A DNA stretch of 6,917 nt from Candidatus Arcticimaribacter sp. (GTDB lineage: Bacteria; Bacteroidota; Bacteroidia; Flavobacteriales; Flavobacteriaceae). A model generated the notes under the pieces. The model was not told the DNA's origin. It saw nothing but the letters and a program-made list of their open reading frames with translations, and did not search any database. A program made the position numbers and the translations under genes. This document shows positions 1 to 6,338 of the stretch, piece after piece. The stretch spans positions 1-6,917 of the forward strand of contig WTJB01000343.1 in assembly GCA_011526335.1 (NCBI GenBank), read 5' to 3'. How positions within the stretch are numbered: the stretch's first letter is position 1; every line of letters starts with the position of its first letter.

Positions 1-341
1 GATTTAATAAGGCTATGTCCTTTGCGTAAGGAGGAAAAACTGCTGCTCATGATAGCATAGGGGTATATTCCGGTAAGGAAATTTTTCGTTCTATTGGATT
101 TTAATACCGGTATCGTTGTCTTGGACTTTCGGTTGGCTTTGACTTGCTCTTTGGCCAAGAAATCTTCGGTCACAAAAATCAATACGGCCTTTCCTTGGCG
201 TTGTTCGCCATAGCGCGATTGGGTTAAGGCGTAGGAGCTTATTTCAGCATGCCCATCAAACCAATGCTGTTTAAAGGTAGAGGAAAGTTGCGCATAACTG
301 CTAAGGCTAAACAAAAAAAGAAGGCAAAAGAGTTTTTTCAT
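1..341 (-). CDS. Secreted protein of the flavobacterial family often labelled 'septum formation inhibitor Maf' (3' part beyond window)
   Basis: The reverse strand from the ATG at 341-339 stays open for 113 codons to the left edge, so the C-terminus is missing. The N-terminus MKKLFCLLFLFSLSSYA followed by QLSS is a typical Sec signal peptide, with likely signal peptidase I cleavage after SYA. The Cys at residue 6 is not in a lipobox. The mature part begins with an HWFDGHAEISSY-like stretch, then RYGE, then AVLIFVTEDFL (about residues 53-63) and later a TGIYPYAIM stretch. From memory, these match a Flavobacteriia-specific family of about 290 aa encoded next to maf. It is often called 'septum formation inhibitor Maf' in databases, yet it has no SxSPRR or other Maf motif. 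The start overlaps the maf stop by 4 bp (ATGA), suggesting translational coupling. The molecular function is unknown; location is probably periplasm or outer membrane. The gene is certain and the family assignment fairly confident. Confidence 0.85.
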   Translation of the reverse strand, partial: MKKLFCLLFLFSLSSYAQLSSTFKQHWFDGHAEISSYALTQSRYGEQRQGKAVLIFVTEDFLAKEQVKANRKSKTTIPVLKSNRTKNFLTGIYPYAIMSSSFSSLRKGHSLIK

Positions 342-919
342 TCGTGGCAAATTTTTTCCAAGGTAGCCAATACTTGGGCAACAGGCAAGCCAACGATGTT
401 GGTATAACTTCCTTCAATCTTGTCTATGGCAACTGTGCCTATCCATTCCTGAATTCCGTAGGCTCCTGCTTTGTCAAAGGGTTGATAGTTTTCAATGTAA
501 AAGTCAATTTCTTGTTCACTTAATGTTTTGAAATAAACTTTACTGCTTTGGTGTAGGACATGCTGTTGATGTGCTTGGGTAAACCCTACGGAGGTTATGA
601 CTTCGTGCATTTTTCCAGAAAGTTGTTCTAGCATATGCTTGGCATGGCTTTTATCTGTTGGTTTGCCTAAACATTCCCCTTCGCACCATACTATGGTATC
701 GGCGGTAATGACCAATTCTTGCGGGGCTAATTGAGTAAAGGGGGCTGCTTTTAGTTTTACCAAGTAATCCGGAATTTCTGCTCCCTTCAGTTCGGGCGGA
801 AAGATTTCTTCTACGGGATGTGTTTTTATTTCGAAATCTAAGCCGATGTCTTTTAAAAATTGTTGCCGCCTTGGCGAATTAGAGGCCAAGATGATTTTAG
901 TGCCTTGGAAACGCTTCAT
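338..919 (-). CDS. maf: Maf family nucleoside triphosphate pyrophosphatase (dTTP/UTP type)
   Basis: This cytoplasmic house-cleaning enzyme hydrolyses dTTP, UTP and modified pyrimidine nucleotides to the monophosphate plus pyrophosphate. With the ATG at 919 it is 193 aa. The Maf signature SNSPRR is at residues 13-18. TADT carries the catalytic-site Asp at about 74, GKP is at 85-87, KAGAYGIQ at 150-157, and GSYTNIVGLP at 171-180. KAGAYGIQ is characteristic of the YhdE/dTTPase branch rather than the YceF (m7GTP) branch. An in-frame ATG at 940 would add seven residues (MAQKTTS) and overlap kdsC by 20 bp. I prefer 919 because it starts 1 bp after the kdsC stop and gives the usual short lead-in before the first beta strand. 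The gene is third in a four-gene minus-strand operon. Length and motifs are intact, so it should be active. An older proposed role in septum inhibition is not supported by the biochemistry. Confidence 0.94.
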   Translation of the reverse strand: MKRFQGTKIILASNSPRRQQFLKDIGLDFEIKTHPVEEIFPPELKGAEIPDYLVKLKAAPFTQLAPQELVITADTIVWCEGECLGKPTDKSHAKHMLEQLSGKMHEVITSVGFTQAHQQHVLHQSSKVYFKTLSEQEIDFYIENYQPFDKAGAYGIQEWIGTVAIDKIEGSYTNIVGLPVAQVLATLEKICHE

Positions 920-920
920 A

Positions 921-1451
921 CTAGTCGTTTTTTGCGCCAATAGTAGTCAGCCATTTTCCCTGTACGCGTAAGGTTTGTTCTACAATGTCGCGTACACAAC
1001 CTTCTCCTCCTTTTTTGTGTGAAATATAATTCGAAATGGCTTTGACATCCGAAACGGCATCTTGAGGGCAGGCGGCTACGGCTACCTGTTCCATCACTTC
1101 GATGTCAGGAACATCGTCTCCCATGTACAGTATTTCTTCGGGCGATAAATTATAGCTGTCTAAAAGGTCTTGAAAGGGTTCTGCTTTATGATGCGCGCCT
1201 AAATAGATATCATACACCCCAAGGGCTCTTAGTCGATTGCGCACCCCCTCATTGGTTCCCCCAGAAATAATGCACACCTTAAACCCCTGTGTCAAGGCAC
1301 ATTTAAGGGCATATCCATCCTTGGTATCCATTTCTCTATACATCTCTCCCTCGGTGGTGACGAGAACTTTTCCGTTGGTCAATACCCCATCTACATCAAA
1401 AATAAAAGTGGTGATTTTGGGTAACAGGGCCTTGTAATTGGGTTTATCCAT
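921..1451 (-). CDS. kdsC: 3-deoxy-D-manno-octulosonate 8-phosphate phosphatase (KdsC-type HAD hydrolase)
   Basis: KdsC dephosphorylates KDO-8-phosphate to free KDO, the step before CMP-KDO formation in lipopolysaccharide inner-core synthesis. It is a cytoplasmic, Mg-dependent, normally tetrameric enzyme. At 176 aa it is a capless C0-type HAD protein of the usual length. HAD motif I is DVDGVLTNG, with nucleophile Asp19 and acid/base Asp21. Motif II is ISGG (Ser63), motif III is Lys89, and motif IV is GDDVPD at 111-116. The tail GGEGCVRD at 149-156 corresponds to the conserved GGxGxxRE/D tail that closes the active site in KdsC tetramers, which separates it from other small HAD phosphatases. 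The start at 1451 overlaps the upstream DUF2520 gene by 8 bp, and the maf start follows 1 bp after the stop. A general YrbI-like phosphatase is the only real alternative. Confidence 0.93.
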   Translation of the reverse strand: MDKPNYKALLPKITTFIFDVDGVLTNGKVLVTTEGEMYREMDTKDGYALKCALTQGFKVCIISGGTNEGVRNRLRALGVYDIYLGAHHKAEPFQDLLDSYNLSPEEILYMGDDVPDIEVMEQVAVAACPQDAVSDVKAISNYISHKKGGEGCVRDIVEQTLRVQGKWLTTIGAKND

Positions 1452-2199
1452 CTTGTTGTATTGCTGTTGAAATTAGTTGATAAAGTTCTTTTTGTGTTGT
1501 TTTTGTAAGTAGGCTTAAATGATCTTTCAGTACTTGTTGGTCCCCTCTGAGGGCAGGACCGGTCTGCGCTGCTTTTGGCGAAAGGCTTTTGATTTTGTCG
1601 GCTGTTTCTGCAATCAAGGGCTGTAAAACAGAAAAAGGTACCTGGTGTTCTTGACACAACTGTTCGCCCACCGCATATAAGTGATTGACAAAATTATTGA
1701 CAAAAACAGCGGCAATATGTAAGGCTTTTCGTTGGGTTGAATCGATTCTATGTATAGGTCCGCCAAGTGTAATGGCGACTTGTTTTAAAAGCGTGAAATT
1801 CTCCTCAGTGTTGGCTTCTAGGCATAAGGGAACCTGTTCGAAGTCTACCTTCTTTTGTTTTGAAAATGTTTGTAGTGGGTAAAATACCCCATGATCTTTA
1901 CATGGGTTTAGGGTCTCCATACCCACACTGCCCGCCGTATGGGCTATGATCCCTTTGCAGCTTATGAGCTTGTTGCTTAGTTTTGGGATATTATCGTCCG
2001 AAATAGATAGGAGATAAAGATCTGCTTCCGGAACAAGTTCATCAAGTTGGGTAAGGGTTTTTACTTTTCCCTTGCCTTCTTTAAGGGACTGTGCAGAACG
2101 ATTGTACCATTGAATAAGGGAGATGTTTTCTGCTTTATGCAATGCCCGAAAGAGATGCGTTCCAACATTTCCTGCACCGAGAAGAACTACCTTTATCAT
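1444..2199 (-). CDS. Rossmann-like and DUF2520 domain protein (putative NAD(P)-binding oxidoreductase)
   Basis: This 251-aa cytoplasmic protein has two domains. The N-terminal Rossmann fold starts IKVVLLGAGNVGTHL, with the dinucleotide-binding GxGxxG at residues 8-13. It continues through LYLLSISDDNI (61-71) and HTAGS (87-91), a layout shared with pyrroline-5-carboxylate reductase and F420-dependent NADP reductase-like proteins. After YPLQTFSK (107-114) comes the helical DUF2520 part, with QRKALHIAAVFVNNFVNHL at 156-174 and TGPALRGD at 213-220, a hallmark of that family. The substrate is unknown; DUF2520 proteins are generally described only as predicted oxidoreductases. It is the first gene of the minus-strand operon, and its end overlaps kdsC by 8 bp. 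The context suggests a housekeeping role but does not show a link to KDO metabolism. The family is certain, the reaction unknown. Confidence 0.92.
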   Translation of the reverse strand: MIKVVLLGAGNVGTHLFRALHKAENISLIQWYNRSAQSLKEGKGKVKTLTQLDELVPEADLYLLSISDDNIPKLSNKLISCKGIIAHTAGSVGMETLNPCKDHGVFYPLQTFSKQKKVDFEQVPLCLEANTEENFTLLKQVAITLGGPIHRIDSTQRKALHIAAVFVNNFVNHLYAVGEQLCQEHQVPFSVLQPLIAETADKIKSLSPKAAQTGPALRGDQQVLKDHLSLLTKTTQKELYQLISTAIQQDG

Positions 2200-2318
2200 G
2201 GTTTAAAAATAATCATAATCTCGACTTAATTTCGGTGATCTTAATCGAAATGTGGTTTTTTAATTCTTTTAATTTTTCTCTCCCTCATTTTTAAGCCAGT
2301 TCACTTGCCCACTAAAAT

Positions 2319-2326
2319 CAAAAATA
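2319..2326 (-). promoter_or_regulatory. Candidate -7 promoter element for the DUF2520-kdsC-maf operon
   Basis: Read on the minus strand, this is TATTTTTG, a full match to the Bacteroidota -7 consensus TAnnTTTG. It would start transcription about 110 nt upstream of the ATG at 2199. No TTG of the -33 element is seen at the usual 17-23 nt upstream, so the call rests on the -7 box and its position in the divergent intergenic region. A chance match in such AT-rich DNA is possible. Confidence 0.35.
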
Positions 2327-2344
2327 TCACTGCCAAAAAAAATG

Positions 2345-2353
2345 TATATTTTG
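2345..2353 (+). promoter_or_regulatory. Weak candidate -7 promoter element for the 94-aa membrane protein gene
   Basis: TATATTTTG resembles the Bacteroidota TAnnTTTG box but has one extra T, so the spacing within the element is off by one. It ends 19 nt before the ATG at 2373, a sensible distance for a short leader. There is no clear -33 TTG. It is listed because the gene needs a promoter in this 173-bp divergent gap and nothing better is visible on the plus strand. Confidence 0.25.
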
Positions 2354-2372
2354 AGAACCTAAATCCTTTATC

Positions 2373-2657
2373 ATGAAATTTCTTACTGCATTTCAAAAAT
2401 TGTATTCCAACCACTTTTTATTGGCCGCTACGTCCTCGCTCATTATCATCGGTTTTATAGGTTCTGTAAATGTTTTTTTAATCGCTCAGCGTCCTGCAAA
2501 CGTTTATTCCATGTTTTTGTTGTTGATTGCCGTAATGGCAACGATGCGTTTTTTAGCCTTATTTCTAGCCCGTTTTCCCCTTGCGCGTATATTTGAATCG
2601 GCCCTAAGTGGTGTAATTGTTCAGCTTCTACTTTTCATTTTTATCCTAAACAATTAA
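2373..2657 (+). CDS. Small membrane protein of unknown function upstream of ccsBA
   Basis: I do not recognise a named family. The 94-aa product has three predicted membrane helices at about residues 15-37, 46-66 and 75-92. Basic residues lie at the N-terminus (Lys2, Lys9) and in the loop around residues 60-72 (Arg60, Arg67, Arg72). There is no signal peptidase site, lipobox, metal-binding motif or cysteine. The ATG at 2373 is the natural start and no upstream alternative is evident. It sits 68 bp before the ATG of the cytochrome c synthase gene on the same strand. A separate promoter element in that gap suggests ccsBA can be expressed independently. A role in cytochrome assembly is only a guess from adjacency. 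The gene is believable from its coherent hydrophobic pattern, its position and the absence of an overlapping competitor. Confidence 0.75.
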   Translation: MKFLTAFQKLYSNHFLLAATSSLIIIGFIGSVNVFLIAQRPANVYSMFLLLIAVMATMRFLALFLARFPLARIFESALSGVIVQLLLFIFILNN

Positions 2658-2693
2658 TTCACGTTTTGCTTAGAAAAAGGCAGGCGAAATAAT

Positions 2694-2701
2694 TATCTTT
2701 G
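2694..2701 (+). promoter_or_regulatory. Probable -7 promoter element of ccsBA
   Basis: TATCTTTG is a full match to the Bacteroidota sigma-A -7 consensus TAnnTTTG, in the 68-bp gap before ccsBA and 24 nt upstream of its ATG at 2726. A TTG that could act as the -33 element is at 2666-2668, but the 25-nt spacer is longer than the usual 17-23. The element overlaps the TTG codon at 2699 that would begin a longer reading of ccsBA. If transcription starts 5-8 nt downstream, that TTG is not in the mRNA. Confidence 0.55.
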
Positions 2702-2725
2702 TCGTCTAAAGAAGCGGATTGTTTG

Positions 2726-5700
2726 ATGAAAGAAATATTTTGGAAGTACCTGGCCTCTAATAGATTAATGTCACTCCTTTTTATTGTTTTCCCCACCGCC
2801 ATGGGCTTGGGTACCTTTATAGAAACGTGGTATTCTACTGACACGGCCAAAATTTGGATTTATAATGCCTGGTGGTTTGAATTGATCATGGCTCTTTTTG
2901 TGGTCAATTTTATTGGAAATATCTTTAAGTATCGCCTTCTTCGAAAAGAAAAATGGGCTGTTTTGGCCTTGCATTTATCCTTTATTCTTATTCTTTTGGG
3001 AGCATTCATTACCCGCTACATTGGGTATGAAGGGGTCATGCCCATTCGCGAAGGAGAAAGTTCCAACACCTTTTTGTCGGAAAAAACCTACCTCACCGTA
3101 TTGGTCGATGGTGAATTTGAAGGTCAAGCGTTACGCAAAAAACTTCAAAAAGAGGTCTTGTTGTCAGAGCATGTAGACAATGCCTTTCAGGTAAACGATA
3201 ATTTTAAGGAACAAGATTTTGTGATCGATTTCGTTGATTTTATGGAAAATGCTACCGAAGGATTAGTGCTTGATGCTGAGGGAGATCGTTATTTGAAAAT
3301 TGTCGAGGCAAGCGACGGAAACCGCCACGATCACTACATCAAAGAGGGTGAGGTGGTCAACATACACAACTTACTTTTTACTCTAAACAACCCCATTCAA
3401 GGGGCCATCAACATAGAAGTAGAGCAGGGCGAATACTATGTTACCTCACCCTTTGAGGGGACCTTTATGCGCATGGCCGATCAGTTTCAAGGGAATTTGA
3501 TCAGTGGAGAAAAACAAATATTGCAATTGCGGTCTTTATACGCATTTCCTAATTTTCAATTTGTGATTCCCGAACCTGTTTTACGCGGAAAGTTTGATAT
3601 CGTAAAAGCGGAGGAACAGCAAGGGGTAAAGCAAGATGCGCTTCGGTTGGAGGTTTCTTCTGAGGGAGAATCTGAAATTATCACCTTGTTAGGAGGGAAG
3701 GGCAGTAGTAATGACCCAAAGAAAATAACGGTAGGGGGCTTGGACTTTTATGTCCAGTATGGTTCATTGGAATTGGATTTGCCTTTTTCTATTTACCTCA
3801 AAGATTTTGTTGCCGAAAAATATCCTGGGACAGAAAAAAGTTATGCTTCTTTTGAAAGTAAAATTCGGGTAGAAGATACGCGAACATTTGATTATGACAT
3901 TTATATGAACCACGTATTGGATCATCAAGGATATCGATTTTTTCAAGCTTCCTTTGATCCAGATGAAAAGGGAACGGTATTGTCTGTAAACCACGACTGG
4001 TGGGGAACTTGGGTGACTTATGTTGGATATTTCTTGCTCTACTTTAGCATGATAGGGATCTTCTTTTTAGGGAAAACGCGCTTTAAAGATTTAGCAAAAC
4101 AGTTGGATAAAATTAAACAGCAAAAGGCTACCTTATCTCTCTTGCTTTTGTTTTCATTGGGGAGTGTACAAGCCCAAGAACACTTGCATACGCGATCGAA
4201 GGTAAATTTTGATTCCCTGGTAGTGGCAGACGCATTTTCTGCCTCACATGCGGCAAAATTTGGATCTTTAGTCATCCAAGATCTTGGCGGAAGAATGAAG
4301 CCTGCCAATACCTATTCTTCTGAGCTTCTCCGTAAAGTCAGTAAAAATGATCGTTACCATGGTTTAAATTCTGATCAGGTACTGCTGTCAATCCTCAATG
4401 GTCCTGCCTTATGGTACAATATCCCGATTATTTATTTGAAGCGGGGAAATGACTCTATCCGAAAGATTACCGGGGTAGCACCAAAAGCCAAGTACGCCTC
4501 TCTGATATCATTTTTTGACGAAGAAGGCAATTACAAGATTGCCTCACAACTAGAAGATGCTTATAAAGCCAGAGTACCCAATCAGTTTCAAAAAGATTTT
4601 ATTGAAGTAGACCGAAGAGTGAATTTACTCTACTCTGCTTTGGAAGGAAAGGTGCTTCGTATTTTTCCGATCCCTGAGGATGAAAACAATCGATGGGTTT
4701 CTTTTCCTGAACTGGAAGAAGCCAGTTTTAAAGGAACAGATTCGCTTTATGTCAATAACGTTTTGCCGCTGTATTTTCAGTCTTTACGGGCCGCAAAAGC
4801 CGATGGAGACTATACACAAGCAGACGAATTGTTGGAAAGCTTAAAAGGGTTTCAAGTCAAATTTGGAGAAAAGGTGATGCCAAGCTCAAGTCGAATCGAG
4901 GCTGAGGTTTTGTATAACAAATACGATATTTTCAAAAAATTGTTCAGTTGGTATTTATATGCCGGATTTTTATTTTTTGTATTTCTAATCGTTCAAATTT
5001 TTAGAGATACCCGTATTGTTCGTGGGTTTATTTCCTTTTTTAAGGGGGTAACTTTCGTTCTCTTTCTTTTGCATACTGCAGGTCTTGTCGCCCGCTGGTT
5101 TATCTCTGGTCATGCCCCTTGGAGTGACGCTTACGAATCTATGATTTATGTGGCATGGGCGACCGTTTTTTTCGGATTGGTCTTTGGAAGAAAGTCCAAT
5201 TTAACGCTAGCTTCTACCACCTTTGTGGCCTCTATGATTTTGATGATAGCCCATTGGAATTGGATGGATCCCGCCATTGCAAATCTTCAACCGGTGTTGG
5301 ATAGCTATTGGTTGATGATTCATGTGGCGGTCATTGTAGGAAGCTATGGTCCTTTTGCCTTGAGTATGATCATTGGTATAGTGGCCTTACTGCTTATGAT
5401 TCTGACAAAAGAAAAGAACAAGAAGCGAATGGCCCTAAACATTAAAGAATTGACCATTATCAATGAGCTTTCTTTAACCATTGGTTTGATCATGTTAACC
5501 ATAGGTAATTTTCTTGGCGGTATGTGGGCCAACGAAAGTTGGGGAAGATATTGGGGCTGGGACCCCAAAGAGACCTGGGCATTAATTTCTATTATGGTGT
5601 ATGCTTTTGTAATCCATATGCGATTGATTCCAGGATTGCGCGGAAAGTGGTTGTTTAATCTGGCCAGTATCGTTGCTTTTGCCAGTATAATGATGACCTA

Positions 5701-5848
5701 TTTTGGCGTTAATTTTTATTTGACTGGCTTGCATTCTTATGCGAGCGGTGATAAAATCATCACACCAGATTTTGTGTACTATTCGGTGGCATTTGTGGCT
5801 GTTTTGGGACTTGTATCTTATTTTCCATATAAACGACATTATTCATGA
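2726..5848 (+). CDS. ccsBA: System II cytochrome c synthase, fused ResB (CcsB) and CcsA (CcsBA)
   Basis: This integral membrane protein of 1040 aa carries haem across the cytoplasmic membrane and attaches it to CXXCH motifs of periplasmic c-type apocytochromes. Residues 1-450 are ResB-like: three helices (about 14-35, 50-68 and 78-100), a long periplasmic domain ending in a GYRFFQASFDPD motif near 400, and a helix at about 427-449. Residues 462-483 form a further hydrophobic segment, followed by a soluble region to about 735 that includes GGRMKP (521-526). The rest is CcsA with about nine helices. The WWD motif is WGWDPKETW (943-951), preceded by NESWG. Candidate haem ligands are His83 (TM-His1), His866 (P-His1), His964 (TM-His2) and His1003 (P-His2). 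Their spacing of 98 and 39 residues among the last three closely matches that recalled for Helicobacter hepaticus CcsBA. I choose the ATG at 2726 because an in-frame TTG at 2699 lies inside the promoter element. No cytochrome gene is adjacent. Confidence 0.95.
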   Translation: MKEIFWKYLASNRLMSLLFIVFPTAMGLGTFIETWYSTDTAKIWIYNAWWFELIMALFVVNFIGNIFKYRLLRKEKWAVLALHLSFILILLGAFITRYIGYEGVMPIREGESSNTFLSEKTYLTVLVDGEFEGQALRKKLQKEVLLSEHVDNAFQVNDNFKEQDFVIDFVDFMENATEGLVLDAEGDRYLKIVEASDGNRHDHYIKEGEVVNIHNLLFTLNNPIQGAINIEVEQGEYYVTSPFEGTFMRMADQFQGNLISGEKQILQLRSLYAFPNFQFVIPEPVLRGKFDIVKAEEQQGVKQDALRLEVSSEGESEIITLLGGKGSSNDPKKITVGGLDFYVQYGSLELDLPFSIYLKDFVAEKYPGTEKSYASFESKIRVEDTRTFDYDIYMNHVLDHQGYRFFQASFDPDEKGTVLSVNHDWWGTWVTYVGYFLLYFSMIGIFFLGKTRFKDLAKQLDKIKQQKATLSLLLLFSLGSVQAQEHLHTRSKVNFDSLVVADAFSASHAAKFGSLVIQDLGGRMKPANTYSSELLRKVSKNDRYHGLNSDQVLLSILNGPALWYNIPIIYLKRGNDSIRKITGVAPKAKYASLISFFDEEGNYKIASQLEDAYKARVPNQFQKDFIEVDRRVNLLYSALEGKVLRIFPIPEDENNRWVSFPELEEASFKGTDSLYVNNVLPLYFQSLRAAKADGDYTQADELLESLKGFQVKFGEKVMPSSSRIEAEVLYNKYDIFKKLFSWYLYAGFLFFVFLIVQIFRDTRIVRGFISFFKGVTFVLFLLHTAGLVARWFISGHAPWSDAYESMIYVAWATVFFGLVFGRKSNLTLASTTFVASMILMIAHWNWMDPAIANLQPVLDSYWLMIHVAVIVGSYGPFALSMIIGIVALLLMILTKEKNKKRMALNIKELTIINELSLTIGLIMLTIGNFLGGMWANESWGRYWGWDPKETWALISIMVYAFVIHMRLIPGLRGKWLFNLASIVAFASIMMTYFGVNFYLTGLHSYASGDKIITPDFVYYSVAFVAVLGLVSYFPYKRHYS

Positions 5849-5854
5849 TGGCAT

Positions 5855-5862
5855 TATTTTTG
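5855..5862 (+). promoter_or_regulatory. Candidate -7 promoter element for the DUF6174-like lipoprotein gene
   Basis: TATTTTTG fully matches TAnnTTTG and lies in the 28-bp gap between the ccsBA stop and the ATG at 5877. Only 14 nt separate it from the start codon, so the leader would be under 10 nt. No -33 TTG is present at normal distance, and the upstream half would lie inside the ccsBA coding end. Read-through from ccsBA is an alternative way to express the downstream genes. Confidence 0.35.
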
Positions 5863-5876
5863 TCTAAAACGAGTGT

Positions 5877-6311
5877 ATGAGAAAGTTTGCCCTCTTCTTC
5901 CTGCTTGGTTTTTTCTTTTTGCAATGCGAAAAAGAGAATGCTATGGCTGAAAATCCTTATGATCAGAATCTAAAAAAATGGATGGATCATGAGATTGACT
6001 CTTATGTTTTTGATTTAACTGTAGTCTGCTTTTGTCATACTGAATTTGTAGGTCCCAACAGAATAAAAGTACTTAATGGTGAGATAACAGAAGTAAACGG
6101 ACTTGCTTATCAAGAAAGTAATTTTGCCTATCCTACCATCGACGAACTTTTCCAATTTATTGAAGGGCAAACCGCATTAAACCCACAAGTAGTACAAATC
6201 ACTTATCATTCTATTTACGGCTATCCTACACGTATCTACATCGACCAAAGTGACCTCATTGCCGATGAGGAGATGGACTATAGTGTAACCCATTTTGTTC
6301 CTTTACCTTGA
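5877..6311 (+). CDS. DUF6174-like putative lipoprotein
   Basis: The 144-aa product starts with a lysine/arginine-led hydrophobic stretch (about residues 4-16) ending FFFLQC, so Cys17 is the likely lipidated residue. Gln at -1 makes this an imperfect lipobox. The residues after it, EKE, include a K-D/E pair at +2/+3. This resembles part of the Bacteroidota lipoprotein export signal and hints at surface display. The mature domain has DSYVFDL (41-47), CFC at 51-53, IKVLNGEI (63-70), YPTIDELF (85-92), YGYPTRIYID (114-123) and DEEMDY (130-135). That order (SYxF, cysteine pair, V-x-G, YPTIDELF, GYPxxIxID, aDxE) is what I know from DUF6174 domains. No biochemical function is known. It follows ccsBA by 28 bp and precedes the 67-aa membrane protein by 27 bp, so these two are probably co-transcribed. 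The gene is certain and the family assignment good. Confidence 0.85.
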   Translation: MRKFALFFLLGFFFLQCEKENAMAENPYDQNLKKWMDHEIDSYVFDLTVVCFCHTEFVGPNRIKVLNGEITEVNGLAYQESNFAYPTIDELFQFIEGQTALNPQVVQITYHSIYGYPTRIYIDQSDLIADEEMDYSVTHFVPLP

Positions 6312-6317
6312 TTTTTA

Positions 6318-6338
6318 TTTTTACTTTTAAAGTAAAAA
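6318..6338 (+). repeat. 21-bp perfect AT-rich inverted repeat before the 67-aa membrane protein gene
   Basis: The left arm TTTTTACTTT (6318-6327) and right arm AAAGTAAAAA (6329-6338) are exact reverse complements around a single central T at 6328. The repeat ends directly before the ATG at 6339. There is one G:C pair per arm, so an RNA hairpin would be weak and it is not a convincing terminator. It could be a protein-binding dyad or simply a result of A/T richness. Confidence 0.6.

Noticed and set aside
1391..1657. 88-codon minus-strand open frame across the DUF2520/kdsC junction
   Set aside because: It lies in another frame within the DUF2520 and kdsC genes, has low-complexity composition with no domain, and competes with two clearly real genes.
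2658..2725. Terminator or small RNA in the gap before ccsBA
   Set aside because: No stem of useful length and no T tract after one; only a promoter-like box is visible.
2898..3176. 92-codon plus-strand open frame inside ccsBA
   Set aside because: It is a shadow of the ResB part in another frame; the hydrophobic start reflects the T-rich transmembrane coding sequence.
4039..4308. 89-codon minus-strand open frame antisense to ccsBA
   Set aside because: No family signal, no promoter element seen, and it is fully covered by the intact synthase gene.
5582..5839. 85-codon minus-strand open frame antisense to the end of ccsBA
   Set aside because: Antisense to the conserved CcsA histidine region; composition (Ile, His, Lys-rich) is what reversed membrane-helix codons give.
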